Assembly: GCA_947454955.1 (NCBI GenBank)
Contig: CANGLW010000006.1
Span: 1-64,000, forward strand
Direction of reading: 5' to 3'
Origin: Comamonadaceae bacterium
GTDB taxonomy: Bacteria; Pseudomonadota; Gammaproteobacteria; Burkholderiales; Burkholderiaceae_C
DNA: 64,000 nucleotides
This document shows, piece after piece, positions 42,859 through 53,040 of the stretch. Position numbers and translations under genes: made by a program. The notes below the pieces were generated by a model. That model ran no database searches. It worked only from the letters and a program-made list of their open reading frames with translations, and had not been told where the DNA came from. Within the stretch, counting starts at the first letter, position 1; each line of letters starts with the position of its first letter.

Positions 42859-45825
42859 TTGAATGGTTTTTTCCTGAGTTCGGCTGACTTGCAGATCAGC
42901 CCCTACATCGGTCAGTACGACCCGATGTGGGTCGTCGCCTCTGTGCTCATCGCCTGGGTGTCGAGCGTGTGCGCGATGGAGATGTCACGTCGCTTGAGCG
43001 ATGTGGCCTCGCGCCGCTTGTGGCTGCCGCTCATCGCCCTGGTGATGGGCACCGGCATTTGGGCCATGCACTTTGTGGGCATGCTGGCGTTCAAGCTCGA
43101 TTGCGGGGTGGACTACCAGCCTTGGGTCACAGGCTTGTCGATGCTGCCCGGCATGGCCGCCGCGGTGGTTGCCCTCAACGACCAAAGGCGCAGCCACCGC
43201 AGCCGCAGCGCTACAAGCTTTGTGGTGCCTGCTGTGATTTTGGGCTGCGGCATTGGTGTGATGCACTACGCGGGCATGGCCGCCATGGTGTTTGACGGCA
43301 CGGTGCGCTACGAGGCGGTGTTGTTCGTTTGCTCGGTGTTGTTGGCAGTCGTGTTCGCGTTTGTGGCCCTGCGCTTGAACCATGCGCTCTCTGCGCGGCG
43401 CACCTTGAAATACCCGTTTGTGGTGTCGCTGGCCTCGGGCACGACCTTGGCCATGGCCATCACGGCCATGCATTACATCGCCATGGAAGCGGCTTATTTT
43501 TTGCCGCTGTCGCCCGGTGCAAACGGTTCCTTGAGCCAGGGCGCTGCGTCTACCGATGTGGTGGCCGCGTGGGTGGTGTGGATTTCGCTGGGCTTGATTT
43601 TCGTGTGCCTGCTGCTGACCTACATCAGCACACGCTTTGCCGCGGCGCGTCAGCGCATCGACGCCATCCTGGCGGCCAGCACGCAAGGCTTTGTGCAGCT
43701 TGACAGCCAAGGCCGCATCACCGACTGCAACGCGGCCATGGCGCAGCTGTGGGGGCAACCGCGCGAAGCGTTGATCGGTCAACACTTCAGGCAACTGTTC
43801 ACCCAACACAACGCAGCCTTTGCACCGGGCGCCACCGAAGCGGTGCTCATGCGCCCCGAGCTGGGCCGCCTGCCCTGCCTGGTCACCTTCAACGAGGTAC
43901 GAAACGACAACGGGCAGGTGATTTACGCGTTTGCCTGGCTGGCGGATATTTCCTCGCGTTGGCGGGCCGAAGAACTGCTGACCTTGGCCAAGCAACAGGC
44001 CGAGTCGGCTGCGCGCATGAAGTCGGATTTCCTCTCCAACATGAGCCATGAAATCCGCACGCCGATGAACGCGATCATGGGCATGACGCACCTGGTGCAA
44101 AAAACGCCGCTCAACCCTAAGCAGCGCGACTACCTGCAAAAAATTGAGGGTGCCAGCCAACATTTGCTGGGCATCATCAACGACATCCTGGACATCTCGA
44201 AAATCGAGGCAGGCAAGATGGTCATCGAGCAAGTGGCTTTTCAGCTGGAAGACTTGTTGACCCGCGTGACCGACCTGGTGGGCGACAAAGCGCGCGACAA
44301 GGGCTTGCGGCTGGAGGTGGTCGTGGCCACCAACGTGCCGCGCAAACTGCGTGGCGATGTGCTGCGCTTGAGCCAGGTGCTGGTGAACTACGCCAACAAC
44401 GCGGTGAAGTTCACGGCAGCGGGGCAAGTGCTGATTCGCGTGGACCTGGCCGAAGGTGTGACGCCTCACTCACAAGCTGGCGAGTTCATCACCCTGAAGT
44501 TTTCGGTGCGCGACACCGGCGTTGGCCTGAGCCAAGAAGCGCAAGACCATTTGTTCCAAAGTTTTCAGCAGGCTGACTCGTCCACCACCCGACGCTTTGG
44601 CGGCACGGGTTTGGGCCTGGCCATCAGCAAGCAACTCGCCCGCCTCATGCAGGGCGATGTGGGCGTGCACAGCAGCCCGGGGCAGGGCGCGACCTTCTGG
44701 TTCACCGCAAGGCTGCAGGTGGCCAGCGCGGCTGAACTTCAGCAGGGCAGCGAGACCATCGGCCCCGCATTGGCTGGTCCGCGTGCAGGTGTGCGGGTGC
44801 TGCTGGCCGAAGACAACCCCATCAACCAGCAGGTGGCACAGGAAATTCTAGAGGACTTCGGGGCGGTGGTCACTGTGGTGGCCGATGGCGCGCAGGCCGT
44901 GGCCCTGCTGTCGGCACCGCATCACTTTGATCTGGTGCTCATGGACATGCAAATGCCGGTGATGGACGGGCTGGAGGCCACGCGCCGCATCCGCGCCTTG
45001 CCAGGGCTGGCGCATTTACCCGTGCTGGCCATGACGGCCAATGCCATGCCCAGCGCCACCGAAGAGTGCTTGCAAGCCGGCATGAACGACCACCTGTCCA
45101 AACCCATCGACCCGCAAGCCCTGGGCCGTGCCTTGGCGCGCTGGGCCAGAGGGGCAGGGCAAGCAGGGTCGTTGGGTTCATCTGAACCGCCCCTACCCGA
45201 GAACACAGACCCCAGCGACGCCCAATGGGTGGCGCTGCAAAGCATCGAGGGCTTGGACACCGCCATGGGTGTGCGCAACGTGTTGCGGCGCGATTTGTAC
45301 CTCAAGCTGCTGGCGCAGTTTGCGCGAACCGAGCGTGATTTTGGCCAGCGACTGGCCGCGGCTTTGGCCAGCGCCGACGGCCCCTTGGCCTTGCGCTTGA
45401 CCCACACCCTCAAAGGCGTGGCGGCCACATTAGGTGCCACACCTCTGGCACAACAGGCAGGGCAACTCGAAACCTTGTTGCAAGTCACAGCCCCTACCCA
45501 AGTGGAGGTTCAAGTGGCCGCGCAGGTCTTGCAGGCCCAGTTGTGCCCGCTGCTCCAAGCGCTTGATGAGGTGGTGGTGCCCTACCCCAGCAACGCCCCT
45601 GCCGTGAACACCGTGAACGCGCCCGATGCGCGCCACCTCTTGCGACAGATCGCCGCCCTGGCCCGCGAAAGCGATGCCAGCGCCATGGAGCTGCTGCAAG
45701 AGCACCGCGAGGTTTTAGAGAAAAACTGGCCGCAAGCCACACGCCATGCGGCTGAGCTGCTACAAAATTATGACTTCCCGGAAGCCGCGCTGGTGCTTGA
45801 AGCCGCGCTCACCGGCGTGGGCTGA
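42859..45825 (+). CDS. MHYT-domain hybrid histidine kinase with REC and Hpt domains
   Basis: 988 residues. The N-terminal 230 or so are seven membrane helices with three MHYT-type motifs (AMHFVGMLAF, MHYAGMAAM, MHYIAMEAAY), thought to bind copper and sense a diatomic gas or redox state. A PAS domain (about 265-385) follows, then the dimerisation domain with MSHEIRTPMNA (His397), the ATPase with DTGVGLS and FGGTGLGLAI, a receiver with LVLMDMQMPVMDG (Asp near 696), and an Hpt domain with LTHTLKGVAATLG (His near 849). So a full internal phosphorelay is encoded. The start is a TTG at 42859; a later ATG at 42925 would damage the first membrane helix. Confidence 0.92.
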   Translation: MNGFFLSSADLQISPYIGQYDPMWVVASVLIAWVSSVCAMEMSRRLSDVASRRLWLPLIALVMGTGIWAMHFVGMLAFKLDCGVDYQPWVTGLSMLPGMAAAVVALNDQRRSHRSRSATSFVVPAVILGCGIGVMHYAGMAAMVFDGTVRYEAVLFVCSVLLAVVFAFVALRLNHALSARRTLKYPFVVSLASGTTLAMAITAMHYIAMEAAYFLPLSPGANGSLSQGAASTDVVAAWVVWISLGLIFVCLLLTYISTRFAAARQRIDAILAASTQGFVQLDSQGRITDCNAAMAQLWGQPREALIGQHFRQLFTQHNAAFAPGATEAVLMRPELGRLPCLVTFNEVRNDNGQVIYAFAWLADISSRWRAEELLTLAKQQAESAARMKSDFLSNMSHEIRTPMNAIMGMTHLVQKTPLNPKQRDYLQKIEGASQHLLGIINDILDISKIEAGKMVIEQVAFQLEDLLTRVTDLVGDKARDKGLRLEVVVATNVPRKLRGDVLRLSQVLVNYANNAVKFTAAGQVLIRVDLAEGVTPHSQAGEFITLKFSVRDTGVGLSQEAQDHLFQSFQQADSSTTRRFGGTGLGLAISKQLARLMQGDVGVHSSPGQGATFWFTARLQVASAAELQQGSETIGPALAGPRAGVRVLLAEDNPINQQVAQEILEDFGAVVTVVADGAQAVALLSAPHHFDLVLMDMQMPVMDGLEATRRIRALPGLAHLPVLAMTANAMPSATEECLQAGMNDHLSKPIDPQALGRALARWARGAGQAGSLGSSEPPLPENTDPSDAQWVALQSIEGLDTAMGVRNVLRRDLYLKLLAQFARTERDFGQRLAAALASADGPLALRLTHTLKGVAATLGATPLAQQAGQLETLLQVTAPTQVEVQVAAQVLQAQLCPLLQALDEVVVPYPSNAPAVNTVNAPDARHLLRQIAALARESDASAMELLQEHREVLEKNWPQATRHAAELLQNYDFPEAALVLEAALTGVG

Positions 45826-45831
45826 TGCCCT

Positions 45832-46728
45832 TCAGGTGGTCAAGCGGGTGAAGGCTTCTTGGTACTTGGCCGAGGTGTTGGCAATCACATCCGCGGGCAA
45901 GGTGGGTGCAGGCGCGGTCTTGCCCCAGGGCTGGCCGTTGAGCGTGGCGGACTCCAGCCAGTCGCGCAAAAACTGCTTATCAAAGCTCGGTGGGTTGCGG
46001 CCTTCAGCATAGCCTTCGACCGGCCAGTAGCGCGATGAATCGGGGGTCAGCACCTCGTCCATCAGCACCAGGGCGCCGTCTTTGTCCAAACCAAATTCAA
46101 ACTTGGTGTCGGCAATGATGATGCCTTTGGTCAGCGCGATCTCGGCGGCGGCTTTGTAAATCGCGATCGACAAATCGCGGATGCGGGTGGCCAGGTCTTG
46201 GCCAATCATCTCGACCGTGCGCTCGAAGGTGATGTTCTCGTCGTGCTCGCCCATCTCGGCTTTGGCCGCGGGCGTGTAAATCGGCTCGGGCAGCTTGGAC
46301 GCGTTCTTCAAACCCGCAGGCAGCGGCACGCCGCACACCTGTTGGTTGTGCTGGTACTCGGCCCAGCCGGAGCCCGCCAGGTAGCCGCGCACCACGGCTT
46401 CAACCGGGATGGGCTTGAGGCGTTTGACGAGCATGGAGCGGCCGCGCACCAACGGTGCTTCAGCGGCAGACACCGCACTCTCAGGCGCATCGCCGGTGAG
46501 GTGGTTGGGGCAGATGTGGCCGAGCTTGCCAAACCAAAACAGCGCCATTTGGGTGAGCAACTCGCCCTTGCCGGGAATGGGCTCGCCCATGATCACGTCA
46601 AACGCGCTGATGCGGTCGGAGGCCACCATCAAAATGCGGTCCTCACCCACGGCGTAGTTGTCGCGCACCTTGCCGCGCGCCAGCAGGGGCAAAGAAGTCA
46701 GGGCAGAGGTGTGCAGGGCTTGGCTCAT
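45832..46728 (-). CDS. purC: Phosphoribosylaminoimidazole-succinocarboxamide synthase
   Basis: 298 residues. [55 protein letters not shown] and [12 protein letters not shown] are classic SAICAR synthetase motifs (longer yeast Ade1-like form). It joins CAIR and aspartate. In relatives purC sits directly with purE and purK; here a 5-kb plus-strand cassette separates them. The ATG at 46728 is chosen as the start of homology. Confidence 0.96.
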   Translation of the reverse strand: MSQALHTSALTSLPLLARGKVRDNYAVGEDRILMVASDRISAFDVIMGEPIPGKGELLTQMALFWFGKLGHICPNHLTGDAPESAVSAAEAPLVRGRSMLVKRLKPIPVEAVVRGYLAGSGWAEYQHNQQVCGVPLPAGLKNASKLPEPIYTPAAKAEMGEHDENITFERTVEMIGQDLATRIRDLSIAIYKAAAEIALTKGIIIADTKFEFGLDKDGALVLMDEVLTPDSSRYWPVEGYAEGRNPPSFDKQFLRDWLESATLNGQPWGKTAPAPTLPADVIANTSAKYQEAFTRLTT

Positions 46729-46848
46729 GGTGCAGGCTTGAAGTGAGGCCACGGTTGTGGCGAGGCGGCCTGATGACCGCAGAACCCTCTATTTTGCCAA
46801 AGCCCAAGTGTTGCCCTGAGATCGGCCCTGAGATGGGCCCCGGGACGC

Positions 46849-48924
46849 TCAGAAGTTCTCGCGCATGTCGATCAAGCGGCTGTTGTATTTGCCAAAGGTC
46901 ACCCGCGCACTCGGGTTGCCCACGCTGCCACGCCAGTTGTATTGCAGCCAGGGCTGCATGGCCGGCACGGCAGGGCGGCTGTAGCCGGAGCCAGCATTCA
47001 CGCTGGTGCAAGCCCCACCGGTGCCGCTGTTGCCCAGCAAGAGCGTGACATCGGCCCAACCCTGATTGCCCGCACCCGGCGCGCTGATGACGGCGCTGAA
47101 ATTGGGCGAGGCACCACTGAGGCTCAGCGCCGATTCACAGGCTTGCCACCCTTTGTTGTTGCTTGATGGTCCTACAACCCACGCAAAGTTGGCGGCATTC
47201 AGTGAGGTGCAGGTGTCGGCGGTGTTGATAGTCCAGCCCCTGTCATAGGTTTCTATGCGCACATTCAGTGGCAGGGCCAGCATCTCCGAACCAAAGGCAT
47301 TGCTCATGCTCAAGCGCCCACTGCGAATTTGGGTGCTGCCCTCAAAACCACTCGAGCTGATGCCATCCGCATCGGTGCTGCGCACGGTGAGGGTGGTGGG
47401 TGCGGTGGTGGCTTGGTTGAAGGTGTAAGTGGGTGAACTGCTGGTAGCCACGCCCGCTTCAAATTTGATAGCAGATATGGATGTGTTGGTGAGGCTTCCG
47501 CCACTTGCAGGCGCAGGCACGGCAGAGGCCACGCTGAGGGTGTGCGGAAAAGCCTGGCTGCCACTGTAGTTGCGGGTGGTGGCTAGCGCCGCGTTTTGCG
47601 CGGTGACCTTCACCACCAAGGGCTGGCCCGAATAGGTGAAGCCACCAGCAGGGCAAGCGGGTGTGAGTTCGGTCACAAAGTGGTCGGGCGTGAAGCGGCC
47701 CACTTGCGCCAAAGAGCCCGAAAAATAACGTTGCGCAGCGGGCGTGTCGGCCGCGTCCACATCCGCAAAATTTTGGTCTTGCAGGGTGAGGCTGAAGGTG
47801 CCCACCTCGTCGTAATTGGCAATGCTGGTGACCGTGCCTGCACTGCCAGACCACGCTCCCAAACTCAAACTGCCGTTCACACCGCCGGCGGGCAACAAGG
47901 TGGCGAGGCTTTGCAGCACCGGCCCAGGTGCGGTGCCCGGGTAGCGGCTGGCAGCGGCACCGGTGGCGGTGAGCGCCTGCGCACCCATGCTGAAAGGCTG
48001 ACCGGCTTTGTGCGTGTTGAGCGCGGTGGTGAGCGAGCGCGTGCTGCCCGCGCTGCTGGCCGTCGCATCGGTGGCTGACAACACCAACGATGCCGGGCGA
48101 ATGGCAAAGTAGTCTTCGGCATACGCGGTGAGCGCTGGGCTGGTGGACACCACCTTGACGCGCACCACCTCGTACACATCGGCCACCGCCGGGAAATTGA
48201 ACGAGCCCACACCCGCGGCCACAGCCACAGTTTGTGCCGTGCCAGCAATGCCGGCCCAGCTGCCGCCACACGCAACCCCGTTGCTGCGGTTCACGTTCGT
48301 GCAAGCCTCCAGGCTGGCGGTGACCGTACCGCTGAAGCTGGTGTTGATGCTGCCATTGTTCATGGCCGCCACCTTCAAGCCACAAGCCCCGCCGCTGCTG
48401 CACAAAGACCCGCTGCTGCCCGCCACCCGAGTTTGGATGACGCGGTTGGTCGACGTGGCTGCCGCGCTGTTGCTCACCATGCCTTCAAACACCGCAAACG
48501 CACCGGGCGCAGTGACCACCGGCGCACATGCCGCGGTGGTGAAGCTTTGGTTAGGCCCGTAGGTGCTGCCGGTGTAAATGAGACCCAGCAGGTAATTGTT
48601 TTGCACCACCCGCCAGTGGTAGGTGGTGCCGCAACTCAAGGCCGCCACATGGGTGTTCACCCCGAAGTAACCGAACAAACCCGCGAGCAAAAACGTGGAC
48701 GCGGCAGAAATATTGCGCCCGTAGCTGGGGGTCGGGCCGATCTGGAAATAAAAGTTGTCAACCGTGAGTAGCGAGCCACTGATGGTGGCGTTGAGCGTGA
48801 CCGTGTTGGCCGCGATGTTGCTGGTGCTTGAGGCGTAAATGGCCGCGCGCGCGGGCAACACCGCCAGCAGCAAAAACGCGAGGGCGCAAAGGGCACGACG
48901 GTGAAGCAGGCAAAGACAGGGCAC
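46849..48924 (-). CDS. Exported DUF6701 (MshQ-like) surface protein
   Basis: 691 residues from a GTG start; signal peptide (LCALAFLLLAVLPARA). Residues about 20-135 form a fibronectin-like domain of the type that includes TVTLNATISG and QIGPTPSYGRN. The rest has many beta-strand segments and paired Cys, with RGWTINTADTCTSLNAANF near the C-terminus and an ending WLQYNWRG...NPSARVTFGKY typical of DUF6701, the domain of MshQ in MSHA pilus loci. No other pilus gene is in the window, so it is an orphan. Likely role: adhesion or attachment. It lies between purC and fba. Confidence 0.8.
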   Translation of the reverse strand: MPCLCLLHRRALCALAFLLLAVLPARAAIYASSTSNIAANTVTLNATISGSLLTVDNFYFQIGPTPSYGRNISAASTFLLAGLFGYFGVNTHVAALSCGTTYHWRVVQNNYLLGLIYTGSTYGPNQSFTTAACAPVVTAPGAFAVFEGMVSNSAAATSTNRVIQTRVAGSSGSLCSSGGACGLKVAAMNNGSINTSFSGTVTASLEACTNVNRSNGVACGGSWAGIAGTAQTVAVAAGVGSFNFPAVADVYEVVRVKVVSTSPALTAYAEDYFAIRPASLVLSATDATASSAGSTRSLTTALNTHKAGQPFSMGAQALTATGAAASRYPGTAPGPVLQSLATLLPAGGVNGSLSLGAWSGSAGTVTSIANYDEVGTFSLTLQDQNFADVDAADTPAAQRYFSGSLAQVGRFTPDHFVTELTPACPAGGFTYSGQPLVVKVTAQNAALATTRNYSGSQAFPHTLSVASAVPAPASGGSLTNTSISAIKFEAGVATSSSPTYTFNQATTAPTTLTVRSTDADGISSSGFEGSTQIRSGRLSMSNAFGSEMLALPLNVRIETYDRGWTINTADTCTSLNAANFAWVVGPSSNNKGWQACESALSLSGASPNFSAVISAPGAGNQGWADVTLLLGNSGTGGACTSVNAGSGYSRPAVPAMQPWLQYNWRGSVGNPSARVTFGKYNSRLIDMRENF

Positions 48925-48972
48925 AGCAGTTCAGGCTTTTCTGGACACACCTGATCTTGTCGTGCAGCAGAT

Positions 48973-49002
48973 AAAAAAAAGCGCGGATGAACCGCGCTTT
49001 TT
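48973..49002 (-). terminator. Rho-independent terminator downstream of fba
   Basis: GCGCGG (48981-48986), loop ATGAA and CCGCGC (48992-48997) form a GC stem flanked by A8 and T5, so it can terminate in both directions. It lies 46 bp beyond the fba stop and upstream of the MshQ-like gene. Confidence 0.85.
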
Positions 49003-49047
49003 CAGGGGAGTTGCAAGGACTGCTGAAACAGCGTCCTCAAACCAGCC

Positions 49048-50112
49048 TCAGTTCACCACTTGGGCCAACTCGCCTTTGGCGTATTTCGCGGCCACCACCT
49101 GCAGGCTCTCGCCCTTGATCTTGGCGCCCTGGCCTTCGCAACCGAATTCCAAGTAGCGCTGCTTGCAGATTTGCATGGCGGCTTCGCGCGCGGGCTTGAG
49201 CCACTCGCGGGCGTCGAACTTCTCGGGGTTCTCAGCCAGGAACTTGCGCACCGCACCGGTCATGGCCAGGCGGATGTCGGTGTCGATGTTGATCTTGCGC
49301 ACGCCGAACTTGATGGCTTCTTGAATCTCAGCCACCGGCACGCCGTAGGTCTGCTTCATCTTGCCGCCGTACTGGTTGATGATGGCCAGCAGGTCTTGCG
49401 GCACGCTGCTGGAGCCGTGCATCACCAGGTGGGTGTTGGGGATGCGCTTGTTGATTTCTTTCACGCGCGAAATCGCCAAGATGTCGCCTGTGGGCGGGCG
49501 GCTGAACTTGTACGCGCCGTGGCTGGTGCCAATCGCGATGGCCAGGGCGTCGAGCTGCGTGGCTTTGACGAACTGCGCGGCTTCCTCGGGGTCGGTCAGC
49601 ATTTGGCTGTGGTCGAGTTTGCCCTCGGCGCCAATGCCGTCTTCTTCGCCGGCTTCGCCGGTTTCCAGGTTGCCCAGGCAGCCCAGCTCGCCCTCCACCG
49701 TCACACCCACTTTGTGGGCCATGTCCACCACGCGGCGGGTCACGTCCACGTTGTAGGCAAAGTCAGCGGGGGTTTTGCCATCTTCTTTCAAAGAGCCGTC
49801 CATCATCACCGAGCCAAAGCCCAGAGAAATCGCGCCCTCACACACCTTGGGGCTGGTGCCGTGGTCTTGGTGCATCACCAAAGGAATGTGGGGGTAGGCC
49901 TCGCACGCGGCCTGAATCAGGTGCTTGATGAAAGGCTCACCAGCGTACTTGCGCGCACCGGCGCTGGCTTGCAAGATGACCGGGGCGCCCACGGCGTCGG
50001 CCGCGGCCATCACGGCTTGCACCTGCTCGAGGTTGTTCACATTGAAAGCTGGAATGCCGTAGCCGTGGATGGCGGCGTGGTCCAGCAGCTCGCGCATCGA
50101 AACGAGTGCCAT
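49048..50112 (-). CDS. fba: Class II fructose-bisphosphate aldolase
   Basis: 354 residues of the zinc-dependent type used in Calvin-cycle/glycolysis clusters. [16 protein letters not shown], the zinc-binding [25 protein letters not shown] and [10 protein letters not shown] are clear. It interconverts fructose-1,6-bisphosphate with GAP and DHAP. It follows pyk on the same strand, 97 bp apart, and ends at a strong terminator. Confidence 0.96.
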   Translation of the reverse strand: MALVSMRELLDHAAIHGYGIPAFNVNNLEQVQAVMAAADAVGAPVILQASAGARKYAGEPFIKHLIQAACEAYPHIPLVMHQDHGTSPKVCEGAISLGFGSVMMDGSLKEDGKTPADFAYNVDVTRRVVDMAHKVGVTVEGELGCLGNLETGEAGEEDGIGAEGKLDHSQMLTDPEEAAQFVKATQLDALAIAIGTSHGAYKFSRPPTGDILAISRVKEINKRIPNTHLVMHGSSSVPQDLLAIINQYGGKMKQTYGVPVAEIQEAIKFGVRKINIDTDIRLAMTGAVRKFLAENPEKFDAREWLKPAREAAMQICKQRYLEFGCEGQGAKIKGESLQVVAAKYAKGELAQVVN

Positions 50113-50209
50113 GGTGGGGTCCTTGGTGGGTAGTTGGTAACTGCTTGGTAACTTTTAACCAAACCGCGATTTTAATGCGACCCACCTGGCCCCGGGCTGA
50201 CAAAGTAGC

Positions 50210-51643
50210 TTATTCGACCCGGCAGATCTTGAGCATGTTGGTGCCACCGGGCCAGCCCATGGGCTCGCCGCAGGTGATCACGTAAATATCGCCCTTTTGC
50301 ACAATGCCTTTTTTGATCAGGTGGCGCTCGGCGTCGGCCAGCGCGGTGTCGCGGTCGGCGCTGGTGTCCATCAGCAAGGGCGTCACGTTGCGGTAGAGCG
50401 TCATCTTGCGCTGCGAGTTCACTTTGGGGGTGAGCGCGTAGATGGGAATGTGGATGCGGTGGCGGCTCATCCACAGCGCGGTCGAGCCGCTTTCGGTCAT
50501 GGCCACAATGGCTTTGGCGCCCAGGTGGTAAGCAGTGAACAGCGCGCCCATGGCGATGGACTGGTCGATGCGCGAGAAGGTTTTGCCAGTGAAGTCGGCG
50601 TCGAGCTCCACGGTTTCGGCGGATTCAGCGGCCAAACAAATGTTGGCCATCTCGATCACGGTTTCCAGCGGGAACTTGCCCGCAGCCGTTTCGGCCGAGG
50701 TCATCACCGCATCCGTCCCGTCGAGCACCGCGTTGGCCACATCGCTCACCTCAGCGCGGGTTGGGATGGGGTTGTTGATCATCGACTCCATCATGTGGGT
50801 GGCGGTGATCACGGTTTTGTCCATCTGCTGCGCGAGTTTGATCATGCGCTTTTGCAGGGCGGGCACCGCGGCGTTGCCCACCTCAATGGCCAGGTCGCCC
50901 CGCGCGACCATGATGCCGTCGCTGGCGCGCAAAATTTCTTCCAGGCGGGGAATCGCCTCGGCGCGCTCAATCTTGGCGATCAGCGCGGGCTTGTGGTTGA
51001 ACTCGGCCGCGGCCACATTGCACAGCTGGCGGGCCATTTCCATGTCGGTGGCGTTTTGCGGGAAGCTCACCGCCACGTACTCGGCCTGGAAACTCATGGC
51101 GGTTTTGATGTCCTCCATGTCTTTGGCGGTCAGGGCCGGGGCGGTCAGGCCACCGCCCTTTTTGTTGATGCCCTTGTTGTTGGAGAGCTCACCGCCCATG
51201 GTCACCACCGCGTGCACCGCTTCGCCCACCACCTTGGTCACGTCCATGGTGATCAGGCCGTCGTTGAGCAGCAGCGTGTCGCCCGCCTTCACATCGCGCG
51301 GCAGGTCTTTGTAATCCAGGCCCACCGCGGTCTCGTCGCCCAGCTCGGTGCGGCTAGCGTCCAGCACAAAAGCCTGGCCGGTTTGCAGCTGCACCCGGGT
51401 GTTGGCGAACTTGCCCACGCGGATCTTCGGGCCTTGCAGGTCGGCCATGATCGCCACCTCGCAGCCGGCACGCTTGGCCGCAGCGCGCACCATCTCAGCG
51501 CGGTCGATGTGGTCTTGCGCCTTGCCGTGGCTGAAGTTCAAACGCACCATGTTCACCCCGGCGCGGATCATTTGCTCCAGCAGCGCGGGCTCGCTGGACG
51601 CTGGTCCGAGGGTGGCAACAATCTTGGTGGCGCGGGTGGTCAT
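50210..51643 (-). CDS. pyk: Pyruvate kinase
   Basis: 477 residues. TKIVATLGPASSEP at the N-terminus, the active-site region NMVRLNFSHG, IMVARGDLAIEVG, and the MMESMINNPIPTRAEVSDV signature are all intact. It converts PEP and ADP to pyruvate and ATP. AGGAG precedes the ATG at 51643. A TATAAA-like element lies about 32-37 nt upstream in AT-rich DNA. Confidence 0.97.
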   Translation of the reverse strand: MTTRATKIVATLGPASSEPALLEQMIRAGVNMVRLNFSHGKAQDHIDRAEMVRAAAKRAGCEVAIMADLQGPKIRVGKFANTRVQLQTGQAFVLDASRTELGDETAVGLDYKDLPRDVKAGDTLLLNDGLITMDVTKVVGEAVHAVVTMGGELSNNKGINKKGGGLTAPALTAKDMEDIKTAMSFQAEYVAVSFPQNATDMEMARQLCNVAAAEFNHKPALIAKIERAEAIPRLEEILRASDGIMVARGDLAIEVGNAAVPALQKRMIKLAQQMDKTVITATHMMESMINNPIPTRAEVSDVANAVLDGTDAVMTSAETAAGKFPLETVIEMANICLAAESAETVELDADFTGKTFSRIDQSIAMGALFTAYHLGAKAIVAMTESGSTALWMSRHRIHIPIYALTPKVNSQRKMTLYRNVTPLLMDTSADRDTALADAERHLIKKGIVQKGDIYVITCGEPMGWPGGTNMLKICRVE

Positions 51644-51824
51644 GCATGGCTCCTGTGTAATTAAGTTTCCATTTATACACGATATTTGTTACCAATTAAG
51701 TAACAAGATACCGACCCTTCCAGACCTTGGGGCGCAGGCGCATCAAAAAATTCATCCCATAAGTGCGCGAATAAAACTACCATGTTTGGCTGGTCGATTG
51801 GCCTGTTATATCTCTAGGAAACCC

Positions 51825-52817
51825 ATGCGTCACTCTTTCTCTGCTGTCTCTTTGTCTTCTGTGTCGACGTCCGTGTCGCTGGCTCTGGCCTTGCTGGGCG
51901 GCGCCACACTGGCGCCTGCCGCGCACGCCGAAGCGCCCATGGTCAAAACCCAGGCGCCGGCCTACCACCGCGTGCTGCTGGGCGACTTTGAAATCACCGC
52001 CATCGGCGACGGCACCGTCAAGCTGCCCGTCACCAAACTGCTGCACGGCAAGGCCGAGCAGCACAGCAAGCAACTCAAAGCCAATTTCCTGGGCGACGAG
52101 GTGGACACCTCGGTCAACGCCTACCTCATCAACACCGGCAGCAAGCTGGTGCTGGTCGACACCGGTGCGGGCAAATTGTTTGGCCCCACCCTGGGCAATG
52201 TGCTGGCCAACCTCAAGGCCGCGGGTTACCAGCCCGAGCAGGTGGACGCGGTGCTCGTCACCCACATGCACCCCGACCACGTGGGCGGCCTGATGGCTGG
52301 CGAGCAGCGCGCCTTCCCCAACGCCACCTTGCACATTGACAAGAAAGACGTGGACTTCTGGCTGAGCAAAGCCAATATGGACGCTGCGCCCGAGGGCAAC
52401 AAGGGCTTCTTCCAAGGCGCGATGGCCTCGGTCAACCCCTATGTGGCTGCCGGCAAGCTCAAGCCTTTTGAGGGCAACACCGAGCTGCTGCCCGGCATCC
52501 GCGCCCAGGCCGCCAACGGCCATACCCCCGGCCACACCGTGTTTGTGGCTGAAAGCCAGGGCCAGAAAATCGCGTTTTGGGGCGACCTGATGCACGTGGC
52601 CGCGGTGCAGTTCAACGACCCGAGCGTGACCATTGCCTTTGACACCGACAGCAAGGCCGCACGCGCGCAACGTGAGCAGGCTTTTGCCGACGCCGCCAAA
52701 ACCGGCACCCTGGTAGGTGTCACCCACGTGTCCTTCCCCGGCCTGGGTCGCCTGGTCAAAACCGCGGACGGCAAGCGCTACACCTGGGTGCCTTTGAACT
52801 ACATGGGTCTGAAATAA
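51825..52817 (+). CDS. Secreted metallo-beta-lactamase-fold hydrolase
   Basis: 330 residues with a signal peptide (ends APAAHAEAP). The zinc-binding motif THMHPDHVGG lies near residue 147; later ANGHTPGHT and WGDLMHV supply further ligands. This subgroup of exported MBL-fold proteins includes lactonases and other esterases; the substrate is unknown. AGGAA precedes the ATG by 4 nt. It is the plus-strand gene before the Tat/GMC operon, separated from it by a strong terminator. Confidence 0.88.
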   Translation: MRHSFSAVSLSSVSTSVSLALALLGGATLAPAAHAEAPMVKTQAPAYHRVLLGDFEITAIGDGTVKLPVTKLLHGKAEQHSKQLKANFLGDEVDTSVNAYLINTGSKLVLVDTGAGKLFGPTLGNVLANLKAAGYQPEQVDAVLVTHMHPDHVGGLMAGEQRAFPNATLHIDKKDVDFWLSKANMDAAPEGNKGFFQGAMASVNPYVAAGKLKPFEGNTELLPGIRAQAANGHTPGHTVFVAESQGQKIAFWGDLMHVAAVQFNDPSVTIAFDTDSKAARAQREQAFADAAKTGTLVGVTHVSFPGLGRLVKTADGKRYTWVPLNYMGLK

Positions 52818-52904
52818 AACTGGCTTTTTACCATGTCAGGCTTGATTAAGCAGCTATCAAAAGCATAGCTTTTAAGTTCGCTGCACACCCCATCAAGCCC
52901 CCAC

Positions 52905-52942
52905 AAAAACCCCTGCCGAACGGTCGTTCGCAGGGGTTTTCC
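52905..52942 (+). terminator. Rho-independent terminator after the MBL-fold gene
   Basis: CCCCTGC (52910-52916) pairs with GCAGGGG (52930-52936), extended by GAACG/CGTTC, and is flanked by A5 and T4. It is about 90 bp after the MBL-fold stop codon. Confidence 0.8.
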
Positions 52943-53040
52943 CTTGTAAATAACGCGCTACCACCCCAGAGCACATGGGCGTGGGAATACTGGCTCCAAG
53001 TCTGCAAACACGCAGATGGCTTATTTTTTTGGAGACCACC

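Noticed and set aside
42985-44469. A 494-codon open frame on minus opposite the histidine kinase
   Set aside because: Overlaps the kinase's conserved domains entirely and shows no family features.
50297-51664. A 455-codon open frame on plus opposite pyk
   Set aside because: Antisense shadow of pyruvate kinase, no domain, no ribosome binding site.
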